The notes: generated from the letters alone by a model not told the origin. Counted from the stretch's first letter, positions 52,877 through 61,964 are shown. The stretch is DNA of 64,000 bases from Pseudomonadota bacterium (GCA_023423535.1 JAFAFL010000151.1:3644-67643), one strand, 5' to 3'. Numbers and translations are program-made.

Positions 52877-54961
52877 CCGCGCGCGCAGTCCGATCATCGG
52901 GACGGGTACGCCGGGCACCCGGCTGCTGGAGCTCCTCGTCAGCGTTCGCTCTCCGCGCGTCTCAGCTTCCAATGAAGCCGACTCCTCGCGATACGAGTAG
53001 CCCGTGATCTCGCGGCTGAAGGTGAGGTTCTGCAGCTCGAGCTGGGCCTGCAGCTCGATGCCGCCGACGGTGAAGTCGTACGCGATGCGGGCGTCGAGCC
53101 GGAAGTGGGGCGGCAGCACGCTCCAGTCCGGGCGGTCCGCTTCGATCCAGCGCGGCCCCGGGCGCAAGGGATCGAGGCCCTCGCGCTGGGTCACCGAGCC
53201 GAGCCCTCCTGCCTCCAGCGTCCCCGTCTGGAAGCGCGCCGCGCCGCCGAAGGTCCAACGCTGCACGCGACGGCCGACGAAGAGCGTGGCCGCGGCGGTG
53301 CGGTTCCACGGCGCGGTCAGCAGCTGCGTGCGCGTCTCCACCGGCTCTCCGAAGTCGTTCCGGACGCTGTGGTTCACGCGCCGCGCGGCGTGCTGCAGCG
53401 AGACCGAACCCCAGCCGAAAAGGCCCGAGCGACTGTCGCGACGCACGAGCAGCTCGGCGCCTCCGCCCCAGCCGCGACTGCCATGCTGGGCGAGCACGTC
53501 CTCGGCGTCACCGCGCACCGTCTGGAGGAAGTCGCGATCGAGCGGCCCCAGCTCCAGCGTCCGCGTGAGCACGTCCACCCAGACGTCCGCCTGCGCACTC
53601 CAGCCGCGAGGGCCTCTGAAGCGAAGGCCCGCCTCCGAACGCACCGCCTCCTGGACGCCGAAGCGCAGCGCCGCCAGCTCCGCGCCCGGCAGCCTCACGA
53701 GGAAGGTGGGCGACTGGTGCACCAGCGCGATGCGCGCGTAACCCAGCGAGCGGAAGGGGAGCGCGTGGTCCACCGAGAGGTGCGGGTCCACCGTGAAGCG
53801 GCTGGGCGTGCCGTCGAGCTGCCAGAGGTCTCCGCGCACGCCGGCGTTCACCTGCATGAAGCGGGTGGGCCGGTAGCGGACTTCACCCCAGAGGCCGCCG
53901 AGCACCGCCGACGCGATCGGGTGGCGCACGCCCGTCTCCACCGGCGGGTCTCCATCACCGGTCGAGCCCTCCAGCTCCGGCGCGCGCGTAGTCCAGCGCT
54001 GCGTGAGGTGGGCGTTGCGGTGCTCGAGATCGAAGCCCGCCCGCACCTGGCCCCACGGACGCATCAGCGAACTCCAACCCGCGCGCACTCCGCCGAGCCG
54101 CTCCGTCACCCGCGCCCGCTGCTGCGCCACCGCACCGCCGAGCTCCGCGCCGGCCTCGTCCTGTCCCGCCGTGGCCGAGACCTCCACCGTCCCGTCCGCG
54201 AGCGGCGTTCGCAGCCGCAGGTCCAACCGATGGAAGGAGAGCTCCGCGCCGAGGATGTTCGGGTCACCGACCGAGCGGAACGCGTCCATCGCGCCCACCG
54301 CGAGGAAGCGCAACGAGCTCCCGCCCAGCTGCTGCTCCGCGCGCGCGTAGTAGTCCCCGAGCCGCGCATCGAGCGAGTCGCCCAGTGCCAGCCCCGCTGC
54401 GCCCGCGCTCCAGAGGAACGAACCACCGGCGGTCACGTCGGTGTCGGGACCGCTCCATCGGGCCAGCGCGCCGGCTCGCAGCAGATCGAGCGACACGTCG
54501 CCGGAGAGGCCCTCGCGTCGCGGCGCCGAGGGTTCAAGGGAGACCGTCCCGCCCAGCGCACGTCCACGCGAGAGATCCGGTGCGCCGCGCCGGAGCGTCA
54601 CCGAATCGAACGCCGCGTCCTGCAGCACCGGCGGGCCGGCGAAGACGTGGAGCGCCCACGGCAGCTCGAGCCCGTCCACGAGGAAGCGCGTCGAAGCCGG
54701 CTGCAGCCCGCGCACGTACGAGAGCGGCAGCGGCGAGAGCAGGGGAGAGGTCGCCGGCAGGAGCGTCAGTGCCGAGAACCCTCCGCCGACCGAGGACGGC
54801 ACCGCCTCCCAGGCGTCGGAGTCCAGCGTCGCGTCCGACGCCCACCGCGGCTCCTCGGCACGCGCCCCGGTACAGACGACGAGGCCGAGGACGAGCGCGA
54901 CGAGGCGGGTGGCGACCTTCCGGTGCACGGGCACGGGGGCAACCCTACGCCGCGCGACCAC
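52871..54961 (-). CDS. TonB-dependent outer-membrane receptor
   Basis: 696 aa. Signal peptide LVLGLVVCTGARA, so no lipobox. A TonB plug is seen early (SPLPLSYVRGLQPASTRFLVDGLELPW, then RRGAPDLSRGRALGGTVSLEP), then a ~22-strand barrel of alternating aromatic residues ending in LRARL with a terminal aromatic-poor strand. No TonB box is clear before the plug. Start uncertain: GTG 54961 or GTG 54928. Substrate unknown; the adjacent DoxX and Cys-rich lipoprotein do not help. Confidence 0.8.
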   Translation of the reverse strand: MVARRRVAPVPVHRKVATRLVALVLGLVVCTGARAEEPRWASDATLDSDAWEAVPSSVGGGFSALTLLPATSPLLSPLPLSYVRGLQPASTRFLVDGLELPWALHVFAGPPVLQDAAFDSVTLRRGAPDLSRGRALGGTVSLEPSAPRREGLSGDVSLDLLRAGALARWSGPDTDVTAGGSFLWSAGAAGLALGDSLDARLGDYYARAEQQLGGSSLRFLAVGAMDAFRSVGDPNILGAELSFHRLDLRLRTPLADGTVEVSATAGQDEAGAELGGAVAQQRARVTERLGGVRAGWSSLMRPWGQVRAGFDLEHRNAHLTQRWTTRAPELEGSTGDGDPPVETGVRHPIASAVLGGLWGEVRYRPTRFMQVNAGVRGDLWQLDGTPSRFTVDPHLSVDHALPFRSLGYARIALVHQSPTFLVRLPGAELAALRFGVQEAVRSEAGLRFRGPRGWSAQADVWVDVLTRTLELGPLDRDFLQTVRGDAEDVLAQHGSRGWGGGAELLVRRDSRSGLFGWGSVSLQHAARRVNHSVRNDFGEPVETRTQLLTAPWNRTAAATLFVGRRVQRWTFGGAARFQTGTLEAGGLGSVTQREGLDPLRPGPRWIEADRPDWSVLPPHFRLDARIAYDFTVGGIELQAQLELQNLTFSREITGYSYREESASLEAETRGERTLTRSSSSRVPGVPVPMIGLRARL

Positions 54962-54995
54962 GGCCGTCAGCGCCGGGCTCGGTTGGCGTTGCCGG

Positions 54996-56462
54996 TCAGC
55001 GGCAGGCCTGGGTGCGGTTCTCGGTGGTGGCGTCGCAGACGGTGCAGCTGGAGCACGTGCTCGGGGCGCAAGCGCTCATTGAGCCGCAGAGGGTGACGTA
55101 GTTCGCGGTGACCCCGCAGCCGGGCACGGAACCCGACCAGCCGGTGGTGCCGTCACACTCGCGATCCTTGGTGCTGCACGAGCCGATCGAATTGCACGCG
55201 TTCGCGCCGCCGAACTGGATGCTCTGCGACCCATCGCAGTTGAAGTCGAACCCACCGCAGCCGGTGCGAGGCGTCCCGAAGAACGCCGTCTGTCCCGGCT
55301 TCGCGCGTGCGTCGGAATCGCAGCAGTCGTTCGCGACCGCGGCCCGTCCCGCCGGAGGTGCGATGCCGCAGAAGTACCCGAGCGCGCCCACCCCGAAGCC
55401 GTCACCGTCGGCATCCACGTACGAGCCGGTGCAGACGCCGGCCAGGCACTCCGCGCCGCTCTGCGGACCGGAGCACGCCAGACCGTCCGCACGCTTCGGC
55501 GCGCACTGGTTGCCCTGGCAGTAGTGCGAGGGCAGGCAGTGCGCGTCCGAGCCGCAGGCGGTGCCGCAGTTCGTCCCGGACGCGTCGCACTGGTAGCCGT
55601 TGCAGGAGACGGGCGTCACCGCGGCGCAGGTCGGCTCACCGCCCACGCAGACGCGCGTCGGAGAGAAGTTGCCCATGACGCAGGTCGGGCCTGCGCAGGG
55701 CGTGTTCGCCGCCGCAAAGGCGTCCTCGGGGCAGGTGTAGGCGCCCGGCGCTCCGACGCAATGCTCGGCCACGTCGCACGCGTTCACCGCGTCGCGGCAC
55801 ACGGTGGTCGCCGGCAGGACCTCGTCGGGCGGGCAGTTGGGGCTGTTGCCGAGACAGGCCTCGGCGATGTCGCAGTCGCCCTCCGAAGCGCGGCACTCCG
55901 TCCCCGCCGTCGCGTACGCGTCGATCGGGCACTGCGCGTTGTCGCCGGTGCAGGACTCGGCCACGTCGCACAGCCCGTCCTTCGGCCGGCAGACCGTTCC
56001 CATCGGCGCGAGATCGTCCGGCGGGCACTGGGCGCTCGCCCCGGTGCAGTACTCCACCGGGTCGCACGCGCCGGCGGAGGAGCGGCACACGGTCGTCTGA
56101 GGACGCAGCTCGTCCAAGGGGCACTGAGCAGACTTGCCGGTGCAGCGCTCGTCGCTGTCGCAGGGGCCCGTCGGGTTGCGGCAGACGGTGCCGGCCTCGA
56201 CGAAGGTGTTCGCCGGGCAGATGCCGGAAGCGGGACACGTCTCCGCCACGTCACAGTCACCGGCGGAGGGGCGGCACACCTGGCCCGGGGTGCACGGTCC
56301 GCCCGGCGCGCCCTCTTCGGTGCAGGCGCCGTCGGTGCAGACCTCGCCCTCGGCGCAGTCGGACGTTTCCTCGCACGTCTCGCCGTTGCCACAGCCTGCT
56401 GCCACAAACACCGAGAGCGCGAACGCAGCCGCGCCCATCAGGTTCCACGTCGTCGTCTTCAT
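54996..56462 (-). CDS. Cys-rich repeat lipoprotein
   Basis: 488 aa with a signal peptide and lipobox VAAGC. About seven repeats of ~36 residues cover roughly residues 55-260. Each reads TVCR-x-x-x-G-x-CD-x-x-E-x-CTG-x-x-x-x-CP-x-D, a disulfide-rich pattern like disintegrin/VWC motifs in myxobacterial surface proteins. The C-terminal half has further Cys-rich modules (CNGYQCDASGTNC, YVDADGDGFGVG Ca-type loop) and ends in a Cys cluster. Likely an extracellular scaffold; ligand unknown. Confidence 0.8.
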   Translation of the reverse strand: MKTTTWNLMGAAAFALSVFVAAGCGNGETCEETSDCAEGEVCTDGACTEEGAPGGPCTPGQVCRPSAGDCDVAETCPASGICPANTFVEAGTVCRNPTGPCDSDERCTGKSAQCPLDELRPQTTVCRSSAGACDPVEYCTGASAQCPPDDLAPMGTVCRPKDGLCDVAESCTGDNAQCPIDAYATAGTECRASEGDCDIAEACLGNSPNCPPDEVLPATTVCRDAVNACDVAEHCVGAPGAYTCPEDAFAAANTPCAGPTCVMGNFSPTRVCVGGEPTCAAVTPVSCNGYQCDASGTNCGTACGSDAHCLPSHYCQGNQCAPKRADGLACSGPQSGAECLAGVCTGSYVDADGDGFGVGALGYFCGIAPPAGRAAVANDCCDSDARAKPGQTAFFGTPRTGCGGFDFNCDGSQSIQFGGANACNSIGSCSTKDRECDGTTGWSGSVPGCGVTANYVTLCGSMSACAPSTCSSCTVCDATTENRTQACR

Positions 56463-56609
56463 GTTGTCGAGTTCCCCCGCCCCGACCCGCGCAGCGCACC
56501 GGCCCGTGCGCCCGGTTCAGGGGCGCGCGCGGATACCACTCTCGAACAGCCGCGTTCTATGAAAACGCGGACAACGATAAGCGCAGGTTATGTGCTTCCG
56601 GAGTCCCCG

Positions 56610-56951
56610 CTACTCGCCGAGCGCGTCCTCGAGCTGGGCCTTCACCTTCGGCATGAACCCGAGCGTCAGCAGTCCGCCGGTGTCCACGATGGGCCGGCGC
56701 ACCGCGTTCGGAGTCTTCACGAGGAAGTCGATGACCTCTGCGTCGCTCAGGCCCTCGGCGTCCTTCTTGTTGTTGGGCTTCACCAGCTCGTGCGCTCCGC
56801 CGGCGCGTTTGGCCAGCGCGCGCAACTCCGTCGCGGAGAGCGGCTGCTTGATGAGATCCCGAACCGTGTGCTCGACCTGCTTTCGCGCGAGAAACTCCCG
56901 CGCCGACTTGCAGCCCGTTCAACCGATCTTGACGTAGAGCGTGATCGACAT
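56610..56951 (-). CDS. ArsC/Spx-like thioredoxin-fold protein with in-frame UGA (candidate selenoprotein)
   Basis: Read through one UGA, this is a 113-residue protein starting at ATG 56951. It opens MSITLYVKIG, then UGA (56921-56919, residue 11), then TGCKSAREFLARKQVEHTVR and on to the stop at 56610. The UGA stands where the first Cys of a CxxC redox motif belongs (U11-T-G-C14). The sequence on both sides is continuous with an ArsC/Spx-type fold (later VRRPIVDTGGLLTLGFMPKVK). A hairpin lies 16 nt after the UGA. It follows the TPM gene by 12 bp, so it is the last gene of a LemA-TPM-TPM operon. The alternative is a one-base (TGC to TGA) pseudogene or sequencing error. Confidence 0.6.
56884..56905 (-). 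promoter_or_regulatory. SECIS-like hairpin after the in-frame UGA
   Basis: On the minus strand GCGC-GG(bulge)-GAG, loop TTT, CTC-GCGC forms a 7-bp stem with a 2-nt bulge. The apical loop begins about 24 nt after UGA, within the range seen for bacterial SECIS elements, and a G can open the loop (GUUUC). This is a by-eye fold, not a computed one. Confidence 0.45.
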
Positions 56952-56963
56952 GGTGCCGGGGAA

Positions 56964-57425
56964 CTACCGGCGCTTGCCGCCGAAGTCCACCTCGTCGGGG
57001 AGCTCGTTCACGTCCCGCTCGCCCTGATGCGGAAAGTGGTGCTTCAGCTCCTGACCCACCGCGAGGATCCCGTCCACCAGGCCGCCGGTGAAGTCGCCGG
57101 TGCGGAACTTCGCGCCGATCGCGGCGACGATCTTCTCCCAGAACGCCTGGCCCACCTTCTGGTGGATGCCCTCGTCACCGAGCACCACGAACTTGTGCCG
57201 CGACGGGCAGACGAAGATGAGCACGCCGTTGCGCTCGGCGGTGTTCGCCATGCCCAGCCGCGTGAAGGCACGGTCCGCCGCGGCCTCGATGCTTCCCCAG
57301 AACAGGGGCGCCACCGAGACGCGAATCTCGCCGGAGGTCTCGCGCTCCGCCTCCTTCAACGCCGCCTCGATGCGCGCGGTGTCGAGGCTCTTCAAGAGCT
57401 CGCCGCGGGTGAAGACTCCCAGCAT
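56964..57425 (-). CDS. TPM-domain protein, cytoplasmic
   Basis: 153 aa, no signal peptide. TPM (TLP18.3/Psb32/MOLO-1) fold: ETSGEIRVSVAPLFWGS, then RNGVLIFVCPSRHKFVVLGDEGIHQKVG and a closing FTGGLVDGILAVGQELKHHFP helix. It lies 12 bp before the candidate selenoprotein and 51 bp after the exported TPM protein. TPM proteins are of uncertain function; some act in photosystem or membrane repair. Confidence 0.82.
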   Translation of the reverse strand: MLGVFTRGELLKSLDTARIEAALKEAERETSGEIRVSVAPLFWGSIEAAADRAFTRLGMANTAERNGVLIFVCPSRHKFVVLGDEGIHQKVGQAFWEKIVAAIGAKFRTGDFTGGLVDGILAVGQELKHHFPHQGERDVNELPDEVDFGGKRR

Positions 57426-57476
57426 CGTCAGACTCCCTCCGTGACGGTGACGGGCCGCGAAGGCCGGTCACCCACT

Positions 57477-58268
57477 TCACCAGCTCCCGCTCGCGCCGCC
57501 GCCACCGCTTCGTCCGCCGCCGCCGCCGAAGCCTCCTCCACCACCGCCGCCGAATCCTCCACCGCCACGGCCACCACCGCCGCCCATGCTCATCAGGAGC
57601 AGCAGCGCCAGCCGCGGGTTGGTGATGAAGAGGATGAGCATGATCACCGCGAAGATGGCGCAGACGATCGTCTCGAAGACGGACGCCTCGCGCTGCGGCG
57701 CACGCCTGCCGTACTGCTGCGCGGGTGAGGGCGGCTGGGCCGGCGCGCCGACCTCTCCGCCGATCCGCTGCAGCACCGCGCCCACCGTGGCGACGACCGC
57801 GCCGTCCGCATCTCCGGCGCGCAGCCTCGGGACCGCCTCCTCCTGGATGATCCGGTTGGCGGTGAGGTCCGGCAGGTCGCCCTCGAGCCCGTAGCCGACC
57901 TCGATGCGCAGCTTCCTGTCCGCGGCGAAGATGAAGATGCCGACGCCGTCGTCCTTCCCCTTCCGGCCGATGTCCCAGGCCTCGAAGGTGCGCGCCGCCC
58001 ACTCCTCAATCGACACGTTGCCGGTGCTTCGGCCGATCCAGAGGACGACCTGACGCCCGGTGTCGCGCTCGTACTTCTGCAGCCGCGCGTCGAGCTGCCG
58101 GATCGTCCCCGGCGACACGAAGCCCGCGGTGTCCGTCGCATGCCGCGCCGGCGCCGGAGGCGGCTTGAAGCTCTGCGCCCACGCGACGCCGGCGCCCGCT
58201 CCGGTGACGCAGAGGGCGAGCGCGACCGCGGCCGCGAAGGGGACGGCGTAGCGGGACCGCCTGGGCAT
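57477..58268 (-). CDS. Exported TPM-domain protein with Gly-rich tail (YgcG-like)
   Basis: 263 aa. Signal peptide to about residue 32, TPM domain (TDTAGFVSPGTIRQLDARLQKYERDTGRQVVLWIGRST..., GVGIFIFAADRKLRIEVGYGLEGDLPD), then a transmembrane helix (FETIVCAIFAVIMLILFI) and a ~50-residue Gly-rich C-terminus ending GGGASGSW. This is the YgcG/DUF2207-neighbour layout. It follows lemA by 4 bp in an operon, the usual LemA-TPM pairing. Confidence 0.85.
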   Translation of the reverse strand: MPRRSRYAVPFAAAVALALCVTGAGAGVAWAQSFKPPPAPARHATDTAGFVSPGTIRQLDARLQKYERDTGRQVVLWIGRSTGNVSIEEWAARTFEAWDIGRKGKDDGVGIFIFAADRKLRIEVGYGLEGDLPDLTANRIIQEEAVPRLRAGDADGAVVATVGAVLQRIGGEVGAPAQPPSPAQQYGRRAPQREASVFETIVCAIFAVIMLILFITNPRLALLLLMSMGGGGGRGGGGFGGGGGGGFGGGGGRSGGGGASGSW

Positions 58269-58272
58269 CGGC

Positions 58273-58872
58273 CTAGAACTTCACCTTCGGCGCCACGTCC
58301 GCGCCCTGCTGCGCCTTGAAGTAGGGCTTGTCGTTGAACTTCGACCCGAAGAAGCCCGCCATCATCACGGTGGGGAAGCTGTTCCGCTTCGTGTTGAAGG
58401 CCTGCGCCGCCTCGTTGAAGCGCATGCGCTCCACGCTGATGCGGTTCTCCGTGCCCTCGAGCTGCGCCTGCAGATCGCGGAAGGACTGTGTGGCCCTCAG
58501 CTCCGGATAGCGCTCCACCGTCACCAGCAGCCGGGACAGCGAAGAGGAGAGCTGCTGCTGCGCGGCCTCGAACTTCTGGAAGGCCTCGGGGTCGTTCACG
58601 ATCGACGCGTCCGCCTGCACGGTGGTCTGGCCGGCCTTCGCGCGCGCCTCCACCACCTGCTGCAGCGTCTCCTGCTCGAAGTTCGCCGCGCCCTTCACCG
58701 TCTCCACGAGGTTCGGCACGAGGTCCATGCGGCGCTGGTAGACGTTCTCCACCTGGCCCCACTGCGCGCGCACGCCCTGGTCGAGCCGGTTGAGCTCGTT
58801 GTACGAACCCATCATCGACAGGGCGCCGATGACGACGATCACCACAGCGCCCAGCCCGATCCACTTGCCCAT
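58273..58872 (-). CDS. lemA: LemA family protein
   Basis: 199 aa with one N-terminal membrane helix (IGLGAVVIVVIGALSMM). LemA signature: YNELNRLDQGVRAQWGQVENVYQRRMDLVPNLVETVKG, then ARAKAG and ERYPELRATQSFRDLQAQLEGTENRI. Strong AGGAGG ribosome-binding site. It is the first gene of a four-gene minus-strand operon (lemA, exported TPM, TPM, candidate selenoprotein). LemA proteins are coiled-coil membrane proteins of unclear role, often with TPM proteins. Confidence 0.9.
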   Translation of the reverse strand: MGKWIGLGAVVIVVIGALSMMGSYNELNRLDQGVRAQWGQVENVYQRRMDLVPNLVETVKGAANFEQETLQQVVEARAKAGQTTVQADASIVNDPEAFQKFEAAQQQLSSSLSRLLVTVERYPELRATQSFRDLQAQLEGTENRISVERMRFNEAAQAFNTKRNSFPTVMMAGFFGSKFNDKPYFKAQQGADVAPKVKF

Positions 58873-59002
58873 GTGCGTACGTTCCTCCTGAGGCCGGAAG
58901 GACGGGTGAGGTGAGGTGAAGTGAAGACCTCGTACCGCCGGCCGCTGGAGCTACGCTTAACCCACGTGGCGATTGCCGCCACTGCGGGCTGTGACTTTTC
59001 GT

Positions 59003-59024
59003 CGGCTGAGCCTCAGTTCAGCCG
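59003..59024 (-). terminator. Hairpin after the LarA-like gene
   Basis: A 7-bp stem CGGCTGA/TCAGCCG with an 8-nt loop starts 18 nt after the LarA-like stop. There is no U-run on the RNA, so its role as a terminator is only plausible. Confidence 0.4.
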
Positions 59025-59042
59025 TACGCCGCAGGCACTCGG

Positions 59043-60656
59043 CTACGGCTTCACGTCGGTGATGAGGATCGGCGGCACGCGCACGTAGGTGATCGACGCG
59101 TTGCGGCCCATGTAGCCGCGCGCCATGTCGATCGCGTCCGCCAGCGTGTCCGAGCGCTCCCAGCCCATCAGCTCCGGCACGTGGTTGTTCTCCGAGCCGG
59201 CGACGATCACGTGGCTGCAGTGCTGCCGGCCGTTCTCGCCCCAGTACCACATGTAGAAGGGGTGAGCGCCGTGGTAGGCGTTCCCCTTGCGGTAGAGGTG
59301 CACGTACGAGGGGTTCTTCGCGAACTCGCGCTCGTACTTGTGCTCGAGCTTCATCGCGTCCCGCGTCTCCGGCAGCAGGCGGTTGAAGAACTCGATGTAG
59401 CTGGGGTGGTGGACCGGATCGAACTCGTCGTAGGCCGGGTGCGTGACGATGACCACGCCGCCCTTCTTCACGATGGGCACGCCGCGGTTCATGTTGAAGT
59501 AGTACCCGAGCGCGTTCACCTGCAGCAGCAGCGGGTTGAGGATCGAGTTCACGTTGTAGGGCGAGACGTGCGTCATCCCGAAGATGACGATGTCGCTCTG
59601 GCCCTGCACCGGCACGCTGTACTGCTTCCACGACAGCTCGAGCGTCTTCTCGTGGGTGGGCTCCGTCGCGCCGGCAAACACGCCGATCACGTCGTACGCC
59701 GCCGGCACCGAGTGGAAGAGCTTCCGCTTCGCCGCGCGCGGCATCTTCTGCAGCGCGTACTGCATGCCCTTGAGCTTCAGCCGGTCGACCTCGGTGTAGT
59801 CCTCCTCGCGCTTCATGAGGAACTCCATCGGGCCGTCGAACATGCGGTTGTTCAGCACGGTCTCGATGTGGAAGACCTTCAGGTGCTTGTCGATGACGCG
59901 GCCGATGCGCTCGGTGCTCTTGTGGAGCTTCGAGGTCTTCGGCTCCATGTAGGAGGGCGTCTCGCGGATCGTCTTCGGGTTGTGGTGCGCGCGAAGCGAC
60001 TCGTAGTTCGTCAGGCCGGTGCCCACCGACTTGTGCCCGCCGTCCATGGGCACGAGGTTGATGTTCACGTAGATGAGCAGGTCGCTCTCTGCGGCGCGGC
60101 GGTTGACGGCGACGATCTCGTTCTCGCTCGTGCGCTCGAGCTCCGTCATCCCGTCCGGGTCTTCCGCGTCGTGGTTGTAGAAGCGGTCGGGGTAGTAGGC
60201 GTTGAAGATCTTCTCGCCCACCATGCGCTTCATCTCGGCCTCGGTCATCCGCCGGTGCAGCGCGTTGGCCACGAGCAGGTGCACGTCGTCCACGCCCGAG
60301 TCCGCCAGCAGCTCGAGGACGATCTCCAGCACCAGCTGACGGACCTCCGGCGTCCGCATCGGCGGCAGCGGGAGCGAGATGTCGTCCATCGCGATGGTCA
60401 CCTTCATCCCCGGCTCGAGCAGCGCGTGGAGCGGGTCCATGCCCTCGGGATGGTTCAGCGCGTAGCGGATGGCCGCCTTCACGTTGGGCAGGCCCTCCAT
60501 CGACGGGCGCGCGAAGACCACGCGGGTGCCGACGGGCAGGTCCTCCACCCAGAGGTCCTCGCCGTAGAAGAGCAGCCGCGGCGGCGAGCCCTTCTCGGTC
60601 ATGACGATGTGCGACTCCTCGTCGTAGAGCTTCTTGAGGGTCTTGAGCGGGCGCAT
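59043..60656 (-). CDS. LarA-like (lactate racemase domain) protein
   Basis: 537 aa, cytoplasmic. The lactate-racemase N-terminal (DUF2088) layout is visible: LLFYGEDLWVEDLPVGTRVVF, VTIAMDDISLPLPPM, LLVANALHRRMTEAEMKRMVGEKIF, and HDAEDPDGM. It is about 100 residues longer than classical LarA and lacks the adjacent larB/larC/larE nickel-pincer genes. Thus it may be a LarA paralog with another 2-hydroxy-acid substrate. It is preceded by a HAD gene 34 bp upstream, probably one operon. Confidence 0.8.
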   Translation of the reverse strand: MRPLKTLKKLYDEESHIVMTEKGSPPRLLFYGEDLWVEDLPVGTRVVFARPSMEGLPNVKAAIRYALNHPEGMDPLHALLEPGMKVTIAMDDISLPLPPMRTPEVRQLVLEIVLELLADSGVDDVHLLVANALHRRMTEAEMKRMVGEKIFNAYYPDRFYNHDAEDPDGMTELERTSENEIVAVNRRAAESDLLIYVNINLVPMDGGHKSVGTGLTNYESLRAHHNPKTIRETPSYMEPKTSKLHKSTERIGRVIDKHLKVFHIETVLNNRMFDGPMEFLMKREEDYTEVDRLKLKGMQYALQKMPRAAKRKLFHSVPAAYDVIGVFAGATEPTHEKTLELSWKQYSVPVQGQSDIVIFGMTHVSPYNVNSILNPLLLQVNALGYYFNMNRGVPIVKKGGVVIVTHPAYDEFDPVHHPSYIEFFNRLLPETRDAMKLEHKYEREFAKNPSYVHLYRKGNAYHGAHPFYMWYWGENGRQHCSHVIVAGSENNHVPELMGWERSDTLADAIDMARGYMGRNASITYVRVPPILITDVKP

Positions 60657-60690
60657 GTCGTTCGTTCCTGACTGAAGTGGGGCGCGTGTT

Positions 60691-61359
60691 TCAGCGCAGG
60701 TCGAGCACCGGCCAGTTGTAGGCACGGGCAACGCTGCGCAGGCGCATGTCGGGGTTCACCGCGGTCGGACGGCCGACGACGGCGAGCATCGCGTAGTCCG
60801 AGAAGCTGTCCGAGTAGGCGAAGCTCTGGTCGAGCGCGACGTCCTCGCGGCGGCACCAGTCGCGGATGACGTTCGCCTTGTTCGCGCCCTCGATGATCGG
60901 CGGGATGACCTTGCCGGTGGCGATGCCGCCCACGAACTGCATCTTGTTCGCGATGAGGTCGTCCGCGCCGAGGTGCCGCGCGAGGGGCCGGATGGTGAAG
61001 TCCAGCGCGCCGCTGACGAGCACGATCCGGCAGCCCGCGCGCTTCGCCTCGGCGATGAGGTCGTAGGACTCCTTGTAGAGCGCCGGTCCGAGCACGTCGT
61101 CGAAGAGGTCCTCGGCGAGCGTGAGGAGGCGGTCTTCGGAGAGCCCCGCGTAGTAGCGGTAGAAGAACTCGTTGAAGACCTTGCGGTTGGTCATGTCCAG
61201 CGCCTTGAACGCCGGGATGCCCGCGACCGTGGTCAGCGTCCTCGCGAGGGTGCCGCGGATGCTGCCGCGGTTCATGGCGTAGTACGCGTAGGCGTGGACG
61301 ATGTTCGTCCGCACCAGCGTTCCATCGACGTCGTAGAAGGCGGCGCGCCTGGTGGACAT
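60691..61359 (-). CDS. HAD-IB family phosphatase (SerB-like)
   Basis: 222 aa. HAD motif 1 DVDGTL (Asp10, Asp12), motif 2 in LVSGALDF, motif 3 Lys in the MQFVGGIATGKVIPP region, and motif 4 SFSDYAML. The helical cap (residues 20-100) is SerB/CicA type. It likely removes phosphate from a small metabolite. It begins a two-gene operon with the LarA-like gene. Confidence 0.85.
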   Translation of the reverse strand: MSTRRAAFYDVDGTLVRTNIVHAYAYYAMNRGSIRGTLARTLTTVAGIPAFKALDMTNRKVFNEFFYRYYAGLSEDRLLTLAEDLFDDVLGPALYKESYDLIAEAKRAGCRIVLVSGALDFTIRPLARHLGADDLIANKMQFVGGIATGKVIPPIIEGANKANVIRDWCRREDVALDQSFAYSDSFSDYAMLAVVGRPTAVNPDMRLRSVARAYNWPVLDLR

Positions 61360-61568
61360 GGGGCGGCCGGACTATCCGGCGCTCGGGAGGGGTGTCAACT
61401 GCTGAGCGCCCCCCGAACCCTTGGAGTCGCGGGTACTTGGAAGTGTCCCGCGGGGATCTCCGGGCTCCGCGGGCGAGGTCCTTGATCCCGTCTGGCGGAG
61501 TCCGCTAAAGCTGCACTTCTTCGTTGTAGTTGTAGCTATTCTCCCCCGCCCCTCCCCGAGGACACTGG

Positions 61569-61964
61569 ATGAACACCGCCTGGAAGAAGTGGGCAGGAGG
61601 GCTCGGCGCGTCCGGGCTGCTCCTGCTCTCCGCCTGTACCGAGCCCACCTGGCAGCCGGCCGCCGAGTCCCCGAAGCGGCTCGCGGACGTGGTGGTGACC
61701 GACCCCAACTTCGACTTCGCCACCACCCAGTCGGTGAAGGTGGAGCTGCGGATGGCGGAGGGCTCGGCGCCTCAGGCGATCGAGGCCTTCGATGCGGACG
61801 GCCGCCGCCTGATGGATGGCGCGTTCAAGTCCAGCGCTTCGATCGATCTGCGCCTGCCGGTGGGCCGCGCGAACGAGGTGAAGCTGCGTGTGGGCAGCGG
61901 GGACTCCGCCGTGGAGCGGACGCTGAAGGTGGACGCGAACGGCAAGGCCGGAGGTGACCTGTGA
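61569..61964 (+). CDS. Small lipoprotein paired with LruC-domain protein (copy 2)
   Basis: 131 aa, signal peptide and lipobox LLSAC, GAGGA ribosome-binding site. Paralog of 4555-4965: both contain the RLADVVVTDPNFDF block and FDADGRRLMDGAFK. The stop overlaps the GTG of the next gene by GTGA, so the pair is translationally coupled here, whereas copy 1 has an 18-bp gap. Function unknown; see the partner. Confidence 0.82.
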   Translation: MNTAWKKWAGGLGASGLLLLSACTEPTWQPAAESPKRLADVVVTDPNFDFATTQSVKVELRMAEGSAPQAIEAFDADGRRLMDGAFKSSASIDLRLPVGRANEVKLRVGSGDSAVERTLKVDANGKAGGDL

